A DNA stretch of 64,000 bases from Pachypanchax playfairii (GCA_006937955.1 SSNP01000386.1:99482-163481); one strand, 5' to 3'. Counted from the first letter of the stretch, positions 43,669 through 55,703 are shown. The notes: generated by a model from the letters alone, not told the origin. Numbers and translations are program-made.

Positions 43669-45117
43669 CAGCAGGGCCGTGCAGAGACCTTTGAAGGGGC
43701 AGATGCTCAAAAGTTAAAAAGGTGAACACAGAACTAGGTTTAATAACAACAACCCACCTTTCGTCAAAAATCTATTATGTAATCTTATCATTATCATCAT
43801 CATCATCAGGAGGGACAACACAAAGCAAATGTAACCTCTGTTTTACCTGATGAGGAACGATGTTGACAGGTTGTTGTTCCTGCTGCTGATAATGTTGATC
43901 TGTGACTCTAGACATTAAAAAGACCATATGAGAGATGGTAGCTGATATAATAAGTGTTATGAAATAGTAAAATACAAAGATTAGTGATAGAGCTTTTCAA
44001 TAAATACATAACATAAATGTTATTTAACATAATAACAATACAACAGTAAAAAGATAAACCTACAGGACAAAACAGGGTTGTTATGGAAGAGAAGGAAAAG
44101 GCAAATAGCTTTTCATGTGTTGTCCCAAATTACAAAAGAAACTTTATGTTGACCATGTCCAGAAAAAATGCATCATGGTGCCGATCGAGAATTATTCCCC
44201 ATCCCCTGTTATTTATCCTAATTCTATTATAATTAACAAATGAGAATACAAAAAAATAAGAAATTAATACAAAAATAATGTACTTAATGATTGAATTTGT
44301 TGAACTATCTATTTTGAACAAGACAATTAGCTTTTTAAGTGTGTAGTAGAAATACAATAATTTTACTGCAGTAAAATCTGTAATTTTTCCAGTATAAATG
44401 TAAAATATATTTTAATGTATTTTCTTTCAAATACAGTGTTTTATAATATCATCATTAGAACTGCGCAATAATTATGTGGATATGTATCATTTATGGATTT
44501 AATGAAATAAAAGTCCTCCAATGACAAACCTGGAACTTATTAAACTTTGCTGTAATGCTGGACAGACACACAGACCCGTGACATCTTCATCCAGCCATAG
44601 CTTTAGCGGCGTGCTCATCTATTCCATTTCGTCTGTTGCTACCAGATAACTTAACACAACGTGTATAATAGCCAGTTGCAGCTGGTGAGATATTTTTTGG
44701 GTGGGGCTGCATAAATCCAATTAAGTGACAATAAAACATTTTTAAAGATGGGTTCATGTAAACCCTACATTAAAAATCATTTTCAACTTCCATTAAATAT
44801 TTAAACAAAGACTTTATTCAATTGTAAAATAAAAAAAAGAATTACCAGAACAGGTTAATCTAGTCAGCCAAACAGACACATTTTGTGTATTAACATTAAA
44901 TGTTGTATTTTAAGTAATATTTAATATAATATAAACATTAAATATATTTGATCATTTTAATTGTCCAGTACTAGATAAACCTCCACAGTGCACAGGCAGA
45001 CCTATGCACGCACACAAAAAAAGAGAGAGAGAAGTGACAAGAAAAGGGCACATGGGGCACCCAGGAAGAAAGGGGCAGGTGCCCAAGCACCCTCCGCCCC
45101 TCTCTCTGCACATGGTT
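43669..45117. mobile_element. 1.45-kb element splitting the LINE, TSD GGTGTA
   Basis: GGTGTA occurs at 43663-43668 and 45118-45123, and removing the intervening DNA rejoins the LINE coding sequence (LFTLYT to SDFQYRSES). The ends contain an inverted gtgcagaga motif, and internal text (ggggcagatgctc, ggggcaggtgccc) is mirror-like. The duplication could be 6 bp, or an 8-bp hAT one with two mismatches. No transposase. AT-rich interior. Confidence 0.6.
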
Positions 45118-45440
45118 GGTGTAGAGAGTGAAAAGGAGTGGTGAGAGTACAGTCCCCTGTGGTGCTCCTGTGCTGCTGATCACTTTGTCAGACATACAAC
45201 TCTTCTGTTTCACATACTGTGGTCTGTTTGTGAGGTAGTCCTTATTCCAGGTGATTGTGGAGGCATCCACCTGTGTCTTCTGGAGGTTTTTACACAGTAA
45301 AACAGGCTGAATTGTCTTAAATACACTGGAGAAATCAAAGAACATGATCCTCACAGTGCTGCCTGCTTTGTCCAGATGACAGTGGGTTTGTTGAAGCAGG
45401 TGTATGATGGCGAGACACTGTCTCACTTTACCCCACATTT
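45118..45440 (-). pseudogene. Rex1-like LINE, RT core, minus strand
   Basis: Minus strand encodes STVRIMFFDFSSVFKTIQP (RT motif A region), TNRPQYVKQKSCMSDKVISS and TGAPQGTVLSPLLFTLYT (motif B). Continues at 43668. The 5' half is missing. Confidence 0.75.
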
Positions 45441-45716
45441 TAGAAAAAAATTACCTTTCTTAACAGTTCAGGCTAACCTTCAGCTATCATCATCACATGG
45501 TTTTATATGTTGGTACTTAATCAACAGGTATGGTATAAGTCATTTTGGCTGAATCAATTTGCTTTGGCACAACAGCTGATTAATTACCAGCAAGAAAATT
45601 TACTTTTACATGCAAAAAACAAATTTTTTTGGAAAAAAAACATGCTAACATGCTAAAATGGGTCACTCTCTTTTATAGCCAAGGGGAAATGGGCGGAGCT
45701 TGGAAACAAAATGGTC
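45441..45716. other. No gene recognised
   Basis: Unassigned AT-rich DNA between the LINE fragment and a SINE. Confidence 0.4.
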
Positions 45717-46011
45717 ACATGGTAAATGGTAAATGTCCTGTATTTGTATAGCGCTTTTCTAGTCATTCAGACCACTCAAAGCGCTTTCACACTACAAGGT
45801 TTTACATTCACCCATTCACACAACCCGATATGTAAACCGGGGGGAGAGGGTAGGGGTTAACACTCACACAACCCGATACGCAGATCAGGGGGCAACATGG
45901 GGTTCAGTGTCTTGCCCAAGGACACTTCGACATGTGACGGTGGAAGCCGGGATCAATCCACCAATCTTCAAGTTGGAGGACAACCGCTCTAACCACCGAG
46001 CCACAGCCGCA
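45717..46011 (-). mobile_element. tRNA-derived SINE, family 1, copy 3
   Basis: Nearly identical in layout to 25959-26249, including the cgatatgtaaacc and cagtgtcttgcccaagga phrases. The tRNA-like head is at the right end. Confidence 0.75.
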
Positions 46012-46479
46012 CATGGGCACAAATGTGTTCTGTTGCCTAGATACAGGTGGTATCTCACGTTAAAAAGTGTCTCACATTACCCCGCTCTCCACCATATAAG
46101 GGAGTGTCCCTTACTGTTAACTGTAAAACTGAATTCTGCTGAAATAACACAAGTTGGCAGCAGTCAAAAAGCAAATAGCTGCTCAGATGGATGCATATGG
46201 AGTAAAATAAAACAAACTCAAACCCTGATGCAGTCATGACCAATCAAAAACAGTTATTGTTTAGGAAGATTATCATGTCTGCCTTCTCGGGCAGTAAGCG
46301 TGACCGTTCCGCACAGATTGTGTTTCCTGTATAAAAACAACCATTCATTAGGTGTTGAGCTACATGGTTTTCTACATTAATTATAACTATATGCACTCCG
46401 TACACCCTCATGCATTAAGTTGTTTCTCTCTTCATCCAGTGGGCAGCACATTAACATCACTAGATGCAGTAATAATAAT

Positions 46480-46790
46480 AATAATAATTTATTTTATTAA
46501 TCCCTCGTGTGGAAATTCGTCTCCGTAATTAACCCATCCTCACCTTATGGTGAGGAGCAGACAGCAGCCATCTTGAACGGTGCCTGGGGGGCAATTGTGG
46601 GGTTCGGTATCTTGCCGAAGAACACTTCAACACGTGGTGTCTGCTGAGACTCAAGATCAAGCTCGGATCTCCCGATTGGATGATGACATCTTTCCCAACA
46701 GACTATGACCGCTGGCACCGTGTATCGAACCTGCGGTCTTCCAAACAAAAGGCGATCTCCCTCCCGTTAGACTATGCTGCCCTACACCTG
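46480..46790 (-). mobile_element. tRNA-derived SINE, family 2, copy 2
   Basis: Tail at the left ((taa)n then ttaatccctcgtgtgg). The tRNA-like head on the minus strand has an A-box-like tagtctaacgggagg and the B-box-like ggttcgatac near 46730. Shares cctggggggcaattgtgggg with the other copies. Confidence 0.65.
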
Positions 46791-47159
46791 TAGATGCAGG
46801 CTAACACACAGCAGAAAACAAATGCACCCTAAAGCAGGCTGCCATAGTAGGAGAACTGTCATTCTGTTCTCTGAAATTGTTGCTAGGTGATCCGCGAGAG
46901 CACACAGAATCCATGAGCAGAGAATAGAGATTCACAAGCACAGTTTTGATCCGTGCAGATACAGTTTGTGTGTGAGGAGAAAATCTGTGAGCAAGAAATG
47001 GAGAATCTGAGAGTGAAAACAAATATTAGAGAACAGAGAATATCTGAGAAAGCAGAAGTTTTGAGAGCAAGCAGGTGAAGCAGGCAGGTGAAGTGACGTT
47101 AACTCCCAGAGCTCTATAGTATACAACATAACAGTTACAAGAACTAACAGCCAGGTGGG

Positions 47160-47340
47160 TTAATGATATAAATACTAGCGGTGTGACGATACACATAGCT
47201 CACGAGATGAGACACAATATCAGGTTCACAAGAACGAGATGAAACAATATTTGACACTGCCTTTCAGAAAAAAAAAAAAGACAAAATATGTAATTGGGTA
47301 TCCAGCAATACTGAAAATGCTGTCACACAAAAGACTTAAA
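47160..47340. repeat. Fragment of an unclassified repeat
   Basis: Contains agcggtgtgacgatacac and cacgagatgagacacaatat, a motif common in fish interspersed repeats with repeated gacgata/acgaga words. No boundaries could be fixed. Confidence 0.3.
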
Positions 47341-47384
47341 TTTGGAGGGGGCGTCCTCAATAACAATATTTCCTCTCTCTAGCG

Positions 47385-47560
47385 CCATGTTTATATTAGA
47401 TTTTTTTTACATGAGGCTATGTGTCAAAGTTTCCATGGGAAAGATACTGAACCCCGAACCCTGGGCGCTGTTCAATATAGCTGCCCTCTGCTCCTCACCT
47501 CACGGTGGGTCATATGCAGAGACAAATTTCCCCACGAGGGATTAATATAGGAAATGAAAT
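47385..47560 (+). mobile_element. tRNA-derived SINE, family 2, copy 3 (truncated)
   Basis: Plus-strand 3' half of family 2: gatactgaaccccgaaccctgggcgctgttc... through cacgagggattaatatag. It is an inverted partner of 46480-46790, about 0.6 kb away. Confidence 0.55.
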
Positions 47561-47589
47561 ATTTAAAAAAAAAAGTAAAAAATATTGTT

Positions 47590-50500
47590 CTGCTGCTGCT
47601 GCTTTTCTTTTTCTTGTTCGTCCAGGCAAACTAGACCCTACCTTCTATCTGGTGCTTTTCCATCATCTCCAACATCAGAAGAAACTGGTGTCTCCATTGT
47701 CTCCGTCTCCCAAATATCTGTATCTAGCAGTCAGGTGAAGACGCAGCTGGAGAGACTGAACAGGAACAAGGCAGCTGGTCCAGATGGTGTTAGTCCCAGA
47801 GTCCTAAAGGCTTGTGCAGATCAGCTATGTGGGATTCTGCAGCGTATCTTCAACCTCAGCCTCACCCAGGAGAAGGTACCAGTTTTATGGAAAACATCCT
47901 GCCTTGTTTGAGTACCAAAGACATCTCATCCATTGGCCGCTAACGACTACAGGCCTGTTGCCCTGAACACCCCACATCATGAAAATCTTGGAGAGACTCA
48001 TGTTGGTCCACCTAAATAAGCAAACAAGCACGTTTTGAAGACCCACTGCAGTTTGTTTATCACCATGGGATTGGAGTGGAAGAAGCCATCATACACCTGC
48101 TTCAACATACCCACTGTCATCTGGACAAAGCAGGCAGCACTGTGAGGATCATGTTTTTTATTTCTCCAATGTATTTAACACAATTCAGCCTGTTTTACTG
48201 TGTAAAAACCTCCAGAAGACACAGATGGATAACTCCACAATCACCTGGATGAAGGACTACTTCACAAACAGACCACAGTATGTTAGACTGAAGAGTTGTA
48301 TATCAGATCAGGTGATCAGCACCACAGGGGACTGTACTCTCACCATTCCTTTTCACTCTGTACACCTCAGACTTTCAGTACAGGTCAGAGTCCTGTCATC
48401 TACAAAAATACTCTGATGACTGCAGGTGTTGGTGGATCAGAGATGGACAAGAGACCAAGTACAGAGAACTGGTGGACCACTTTGTGTCCTGGTGTAGGAA
48501 CAATCATCTCATCTTGAATGTGAACAAGACAAAGGAGATGATTGTGGATTTTAGGAAGAGCAGCAACATCCCAACACCCATTTCCATCATGGAGAAGAAA
48601 TGGAGGTGGTGGAGGAGCATAAATACCTGGTGTTCACCTGGACAACAGACTGAACTGGAGACACAACTGTGATGCTGTTTTTAGGAAGGGACAGACTGGA
48701 CTTCCTCAGGAAGATTAGATCCTTCAATGTTGAAGATCTTTTATTAGTCTGTTGTTAAGAGTGTGATCACATCTGCAGTCACCTGTTGGGGGCGGAGCAT
48801 CAGCGCAAGTGACTGAAGAGGTTGAAGAGATTGATAAGGAGGACTGGTTCTGTTCTGGTTCTGATCTGGAGTCTGTTGACTTGATTGTCCAAAGGAGGAT
48901 GAAGAACATGCTGGAGAACCCTCATCATCCTGAACACATCCAGAACACAGTAACTCAACAACAGATCCAACAAAGACAGGAGATCCTTCCTGTCTACAGC
49001 TAGAACCTTCTACAGGAGATCCTTCCTGTCTACAGCTAGAACCTTCTACAGGAGATCCTTCCTGTCCACAGCTAGAACCCTCTATAGGAAATCGTTCCTG
49101 TCTACAGCTAGAACCCTCCAATGTAGATCCTTACCATCTACAGCTTGAACCCTCTACAGGAGATCCTTCCTGTCCACAGCTAGAACCCTCCACAGGAGAA
49201 CCTTCCTGTCTACAGCTAGAACCCTCCAATGTAGATCCTTCCCATCTACAGCTAGAACCCTCTACAGGAGAAACTTCCTGTCTACAGCTAGAACCCTCTA
49301 CAGGAGATCCTTCCCGTCCACAGCTAGAACCCTCTACAGGAGAACCTTCCTGTCCACAGCTAGAACCCTCTACAGGAGATCCTTCCTGTCTACAGCTAGA
49401 ACCCTCTACAGGAGATCCTTCCTGTCCACAGCTAGAACCCTCTACAGGAGATCCTTCCTGTCCACAGCTAGAACCCTCTACAGGAGATCCTTCCTGTCCA
49501 CAGCTAGAACCCTCTACAGGAGATCCTTCCCGTCCACAGCTAGAACCCTTGACAGGACATCCTTCCCGTCCACAGTTAGAACCCTCTACAGGAGATCCTT
49601 CAGGAGATCCTTCCCGTCTACAGCTAGAACCCTCTACAGGAGATCCTTCCCGTCCACAGCTAGAACCCTCTACGGGAGATCCTTCCCGTCTACAGCTAGA
49701 CCACTCTACAGGAGATCCTTCCCGTCCACAGCCAGTACCCTCTACGGGAGATCCTTCCCGTCCACAGCTAGAACCCTCTACAGGAGATCCTTCCCGTCTA
49801 CAGCTAGAACCCTCTACAGGAGATCCTTCCTGTCTACAGCTAGAACCCTCTACAGGAGATCCTTCCCGTCCACAGCTAGAACCCTCTACAGGAGAACCTT
49901 CCTGTCCACAGCTAGAACCCTCTACAGGAGATCCTTCCTGTCTACAGCTAGAACCTTTTACAGGAGATCCTTCCCATCCACAGCTAGAACCCTCCACAGG
50001 AGAACCTTCCCGTCTACAGCTAGAACCCTCTACAGGAGATCCTTCCCATCCACAGCTAGAACCCTCTACAGGAGATCCTTCCCGTCTACAGCTAGAACCC
50101 TCTACAGGACATCCTTCCTGTCCACAGTTAGAACCCTCTACAGGACATCCTTCCTGTCCACAGCTAGAACCCTATACAGGACATCCTTCCTGTCCACAGC
50201 TAGAACCCTCTATAGGAAATCGTTCCTGTCTACAGCTAGAACCCTCTACAGGCTGTCCTTCCCGTCCACAGCTAGAACCCTCTACGGTAGATCCTTCCCG
50301 TCTACAGCTAGAACCCTCTACAGGAGATCCTTCCTGTCCACAGCTAGAACCCTCTACATGAGAACCTTCCTGTCCACAGCTAGAACCCTCTACAGGAGAT
50401 CCTTCCTGTCCACAGCAAGAACCCTCTACAGGAGATCCTTCCTGTCTACAGCTAGAACCCTCTACAGGAGATCCTTCCCGTCTACAGCTAGAACCCTCTA

Positions 50501-52735
50501 CAGGAGATCCTTCCTGTCCACAGCTAGAACGTTCTACAGGAGATCCTTCCTGTCCACAGCTAGAACCCTCTATAGGAAATCGTTCCTGTCTACAGCTAGA
50601 ACCCTCCAATGTAGATCCTTCCCATCTACAGCTAGAACCCTCTACAGGAGATCCTTCCCGTCTACAGCTAGAACCCTCTACAGGCCATCCTTCCTGTCCA
50701 CAGCTAGAACCCTCTACAGGAGACCTTCCTGTCTACAGCTAGAACCCTCTACAGGAGATCCTTCCCGTCCACAGCTAGAACCCTCTACAGGAGATCCTTC
50801 CTGTCCACAGCTAGAACCATCTACAGGAGATCCTTCCTGTCCACAGCTAGAACCCTCTATAGGAGATCGTTCCTGTCTACAGCTAGAACCCTCCAATGGA
50901 GATCCTTCCCGTCTACAGCTAGAACCCTCTACAGGAGATCCTTCCCATCCACAGCTAGAACCCTCTACAGGAGATCCTTCCCGTCTACAGCTAGAACCCT
51001 CTACAGGAGATCCTTCCTGTCCACAGCTAGAACCCTCTACAGGAGATCCTTCCTGTCTACAGCTAGAACCCTCTACAGGAGATCCTTCCCGTCCACAGCT
51101 AGAACCCTCTACAGGACATCCTTCCTGTCCACAGCTAGAACCCCTTCAGGAGATCCTTCCTGTCTACAGCTAGAACCCTCTACAGGAGATCCTTCAGGAG
51201 ATCCTTCCCGTCTACAGCTAGAACCCTCTACAGGAGATCCTTCCCGTCCACAGCTAGAACCCTCTACGGGACATCCTTCCTGTCCACAGCTAGAACCCTC
51301 TACAGGAGATCCTTCCTGTCTACAGCTAGAACCCTCTACAGGAGATCCTTCCCATCCACAGCTAGAACCCTCTACAGGAGATCCTTCCCGTCTACAGCTA
51401 GAACCCTCTACAGGACATCCTTCCTGTCCACAGCTAGAACCCTCTACAGGAGATCCTTCCTGTCTACAGCTAGAACCTTCTACAGGAGATCCTTCCCATC
51501 CACAGCTAGAACCCTCCACAGGAGAACCTTCCCGTCTACAGCTAGAACCCTCTACAGGAGATCCTTCCCATCCACAGCTAGAACCCTCTACAGGAGATCC
51601 TTCCCGTCTACAGCTAGAACCCTCTACAGGAGATCCTTCCCGTCCACAGCTAGAACCCTCTACAGGACATCCTTCCTGTCCACAGCTAGAACCCTCTACA
51701 GGAGATCCTTCCTGTCTACAGCTAGAACCCTCTACAGGAGATCCTTCCCGTCCACAGCTAGAACCCTCTATAGGAAATCGTTCCTGTCTACAGCTAGAAC
51801 CCTCCAATGTAGATCCTTACCATCTACAGCTTGAACCCTCTACAGGAGATCCTTCCTGTCCACAGCTAGAACCCTCCACAGGAGAACCTTCCTGTCTACA
51901 GCTAGAACCCTCCAATGTAGATCCTTCCCATCTACAGCTAGAACCCTCTACAGGAGATCCTTCCCGTCCACAGCTAGAACCCTCTACAGGACATCCTTCC
52001 TGTCCACAGCTAGAACCCTCTACAGGAGATCCTTCCTGTCTACAGCTAGGACCCTCTACAGGAGATCCTTCCCGTCCACAGCTAGAACCCTCTACGGGAG
52101 ATCCTTCCCGTCTACAGCTAGAACCCTCTACGGTACAGGAGATCCTTCCTGTCCACAGCTAGAACCCTCTACAGGAGATCCTTCCCGTCTACAGCTAGAA
52201 CCCTCTACAGGAGATCCTTCCCGTCCACAGCTAGAACCCTTGACAGGACATCCTTCCTGTCCACAGTTAGAACCCTCTACAGGACATCCTTCCTGTCCAC
52301 AGCTAGAACGCTCTACAGGACATCCTTCCTGTCCACAGCTAGAACCCTCTACAGGAGAACCTTCCTGTCTACAGCTAGAACCCTCTACAGGAGATCCTTC
52401 AGGAGATCCTTCCCGTCCACAGCTAGAACCCTCTACGGGAGATCCTTCCCGTCCACAGCTAGAACCCTCTACAGGAGATCCTTCCCGTCCACAGCTAGAA
52501 CCCTCCACGGGAGATCCTTCCCGTCTACAGCTAGAACCCTCTACAGGAGATCCTTCCCGTCCACAGCTAGAACCCTCTACAGGAGATCCTTCCCGTCCAC
52601 AGCTAGAACCCTCTACAGGAGATCCTTCCCGTCCACAGCTAGAACCCTCTACAATTACTCCCTAAAGATGAACTGAGCTACAACAACACTTAATTTTCCT
52701 TCAGGGATTAATAAAGTATTTTTTATTTTATTTGA
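47590..52735 (+). mobile_element. Rex1-like LINE with a tandem array in its 3' UTR
   Basis: The RT region is legible in pieces from 47700 to 48600 (LERLNRNKAAGPDGVSPRVL, SLTQEKVPVLWKTSCLV, FVSWCRNNHLILNVNKTKEM), with many stops and deletions. The 3' UTR begins near 48760 and its true end is at 52690-52735 (cttcagggattaataaagta then T/A-rich tail). Between these lies the 36-bp tandem array (48976-52650). Without the array the copy would be about 1.5 kb. 5'-truncated. Confidence 0.75.
48976..52650. repeat. 36-bp minisatellite, about 102 units
   Basis: Unit: acagctagaaccctctacag gagatccttcccgtcc, tandemly repeated for 3.7 kb. Because 36 is divisible by 3 and the unit lacks stops in several frames, long open frames appear on both strands (up to 288 residues, 12-residue repeats such as PQLEPSTGDPSR or EGSSCGREGSPV). 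These are not genes. Unit variants differ mainly as cccgtcc/cctgtcc/cccatcc and tacggga/tacagga. Shortened units (gatccttcaggagatcc) occur at 49590, 51190 and 52395. Confidence 0.92.
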
Positions 52736-53390
52736 CTGAGTTTGTGTGACACACAATTCATGCCTTTTGATTCAATATTCATGACTTTTCTGAGTTTAAA
52801 ATGATGCAGTTAATCTAAAACGCTTAATTTTAAGTTCTGTTGATGTAAACTACAACTTGATGACATGTAAACACAGTTTCCATCTGCTCAACCAGTGCAA
52901 GATCACATGTTCAAGGCTCATCCAGTGTTGAGGTGAATGGTAAGTAATTGTATGCGTAATTACACATCTGCATTTGCTCGGGATTCTGTTAGTGATACCC
53001 TGATGTTAAACAAAGATGCAACATTCTAATTCTCTGGATGGTGGCTGAGATTCTCTGGTCAGCAAATGGCGCTGACTGTTACGTATGCTAACGCAGGCAT
53101 CTGTAGTGTATGATTTAAAGCTAGCCAAGCTAAGTTGCTATCACTGCAGTGTTAGCAGTTTGTTAGTGAAGCTGTGATGGCACAGTATTATTATTAATAA
53201 ATTATTATCAAAACATATTATCAAAATGGAGGACATTCTGGTTGATGAGGAAAGGCAGCGTTTTTAAGCCACAGCCTGACAATCATTCATCACCTGGTTG
53301 TTAACCTAGTAGGTAACTAACAGTGCCACTCCTTCGAGTCTTCTTGAGTCAATTAATATAAAGGTTTTTGTGGATTTTTATAGCGCTGCA
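52736..53390. other. No gene recognised
   Basis: AT-rich, apparently unique sequence with a tattattattaat run near 53190. No coding or repeat feature could be supported. Confidence 0.4.
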
Positions 53391-53394
53391 TTTT

Positions 53395-53841
53395 GAAGTA
53401 ACCTGTTCATCCCCAGGATTACATCTCTACGCTGCCGCTCTTCCCGTGTTTGTGTTCCTGTGTACCATTATCCCTGGCCTCATCAACCTGTGCTCCAGCA
53501 CCCTCCACCTGCCTGTCCACTCTCTGGCACCTGCTCACTCGACACACCTCCTTGGATCACCCTGCACCATCGCCTCACTGCACCTGTTTCCCTCTCGCGC
53601 TGTTCACCATCCTGCCTCACCGTGAGTTCTCTCATTCACCTGCGCACATTCATCTGTTGCTCCTCTGGACTCCCACTAACTGTCCCTCTCTCCCACAGAA
53701 CCAGATCTCTTGAGTTCCAGCACTTTGCACATTTCCCTGCACCTGTAAATATTGTAAATGAACCTGTTTACACTTTTTCCCCCAAACCTGTTGTCCATGT
53801 GAATCTGCATGTGGGTCAAACACCTCCCTGAGTCCATGACA
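53395..53841 (+). repeat. LTR 3' part, Gypsy type (truncated)
   Basis: C-rich U3-like text with many cacctg motifs, ending cctccctgagtccatgaca, the TGACA end of fish Gypsy LTRs. Style matches the complete solo LTR at 58378-59231 but the sequence differs. No start or TSD found. Confidence 0.4.
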
Positions 53842-54215
53842 GTCTGTTGAATATTTTAGCTCCACAGGTGTTCTTACCTTCATAGTGGGTGAAAACAGGT
53901 CAACAACTTCTCTTTCAGTTTTAACCTCTCAAACTACACAGGTGGTGATAACAGCCGAGTTCTCCCGAGTTCGAACGGACTGTAATTGTTACGTTGCAAC
54001 TCCTTTGTTCATTAGTATTCATCAGCTCCCGCAGTTGAAACCACACCTAGCATGCTGCTGGCTAAAAGCGGTTAGAATAAACAAGTAATAAACAGGAAGA
54101 GACTCGTTGCGCTGTTGCCATGGGCAGCAGGGAAGGAAAAAGGAAGCTGTGCTCTCATAGGCTAGTTTGTCAGCCAATCTCAGTCCAGCAAATTCACATA
54201 ATGAATATTAATGAG
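53842..54215. repeat. Interspersed element R1, copy 3
   Basis: Shares with copies 1 and 2: gagttctcccgagttcgaac, cctagcatgctgctggctaaaagc, ctcataggctagtttgt and taatgaatattaatgagttgc. The right third of the element is replaced by other sequence. Confidence 0.55.
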
Positions 54216-54731
54216 TTGCAGCCGAGGTCCCCAGGCAAGGACAGGTGCTGGCTGGGCCGGCTGGCTGGCCAGCAGCACTCCTGCTCCTAATGCTCTCGGT
54301 GCAACTGCTTCTGCCACTGCTTGTGCCTCGGCAGCTGGACTTGCTGGACCAAAGGTGGACGTGAGAAACATTGTGATCTCTGGAGGAATCTTGAAAGAGC
54401 TGAGGACCACTCCTTCCTCTGTACTGTGGGCAGAAGGGCAGTTCTCTGCTGGTTTGCTTGGCTGAGACAGTTGGGACAGATGGTTCTTGCTACCCATGGT
54501 TCGGAGCCTGAGTGCAGAGGCACTGTCCAACTTAACACCAGATATGTGTCCACTCTGGGGCATGGAAGTGGTCCTCCGATGGCTCCGATGTTTGCCCATC
54601 TCTGAAGTTTTGCATTGTAAAGCACATTTAGTGAATATTGACAGACAATCTTATGACACAAAATCAACCATGATGCATCGAGTGACCCACTTACCAAAAG
54701 CACTGCAAGTGTCGTATCCAAGTAACTTAAT
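54216..54731. other. Unassigned GC-richer stretch
   Basis: Frames are open on both strands (about 140-150 residues), the minus-strand one rich in Ala, Pro and Ser. No domain is recognised and the overlap of several open frames argues against a gene. It may be part of a transposon in which R1 copy 3 ends. Confidence 0.3.
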
Positions 54732-55676
54732 CTGTGTTCCAATTCAGGGTCTGCATACTTCGAAGGACCCAGTCTACCCGATCGACATGGACCGCGTACT
54801 TTGTCGACTGGGTAGACCGGCTGTGAATTGGGACAGGTCTAGCCTGCAGATGAACTCCTGCCCCCACCCCATGAATGTGCCTAGCAACCATGACGACTCT
54901 GGCCTGAACAGTTAGAACTGTTTAAAAATTGTTTGAAGAAACGGTCTTTAGCTGGTTAATGGTGTAATAAATATGTGGACTGTTATTATATTCTTCTTTT
55001 GTATTAGAAAAATGAGGCTCTTCTGACCTCTGTATTTTTATTATTTCATGTTTACCTTGAATATTAGTTCATAGCTCAGAAATGATTGTAGCAAGTTTAT
55101 ATATGTTTAACAAAAAGTTGTAAATATAGGTGGTAAAGTGAATTTGTGACAATCACCTTTTGATTTTACACATTTATTTTTGATAATGTACAACTTTTTC
55201 TTCTTTTTGGCCTGATTGGGGGTCCATGCTACATCAGCTGAACACTTTACACCAGTACAGAGGTGATCCATCTCAGCTCTGAGCTTTATAAAAACCGAGC
55301 CAAGCTGAGACCACAATACAAGCACTTTTACTGTAACATTTCAGACTAAAATAACTTTCAAATATTTTATATAAATGACCAAAGCCCTAAATCTAACAGT
55401 TTTAAGCTTATAAGTACAGTCATCTCCGGGTGCAGCTCTCGCTTCACTGTCCGCCATTGCTCATAAAAAAAATCTCCCATTCGACCCGCAATGCATGTTG
55501 GGATATGTCGGCCAGCGAAGGATACACCAAACCTATCCTTCAAATCTGGAAAAAAAAGACTCGTCAGCCACATTTGAAGGAGTCTTTGAATTGGGACAGG
55601 CCTAGTCGCGGCGCTATGACGTAACTCTCCTACAAATCTGGCCTTCGAAGTATGCAGACCCTGATTTGAGACACAG
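54732..55676. mobile_element. 945-bp MITE with 35-bp TIRs
   Basis: Left end: ctgtgttccaattcagggtc continuing to catacttcgaagg; the right end is the inverse of ctgtgtctcaaatcagggtc continuing identically. About 32 of 35 positions pair. The interior holds no transposase. Such 'tgtgtcccaattcaggg' elements are widespread in fish; superfamily not assigned because no clean TSD was found. Confidence 0.75.
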
Positions 55677-55703
55677 CTTTAATCAGTTTTTTTAATTACT
55701 ACC

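Noticed and set aside
44380..44436. Right terminus (CAGTG) of the large CACTA-like transposon
   Set aside because: It lies inside the 43669-45117 insertion that splits a LINE, so it cannot be the other end of the 35100 element.
48976..52650. CRISPR-like array
   Set aside because: Units are contiguous with no unique spacers, and the genome is eukaryotic.
48744..52665. A family of Cys-rich or Pro-rich repeat proteins
   Set aside because: All frames arise from one 36-bp tandem unit whose length is a multiple of three; several frames on both strands are equally open and no unique coding sequence is attached.
54180..54742. Host gene of about 140-150 residues on the minus strand
   Set aside because: Multiple overlapping open frames on both strands, no domain, and the right part overlaps R1 and MITE boundaries.
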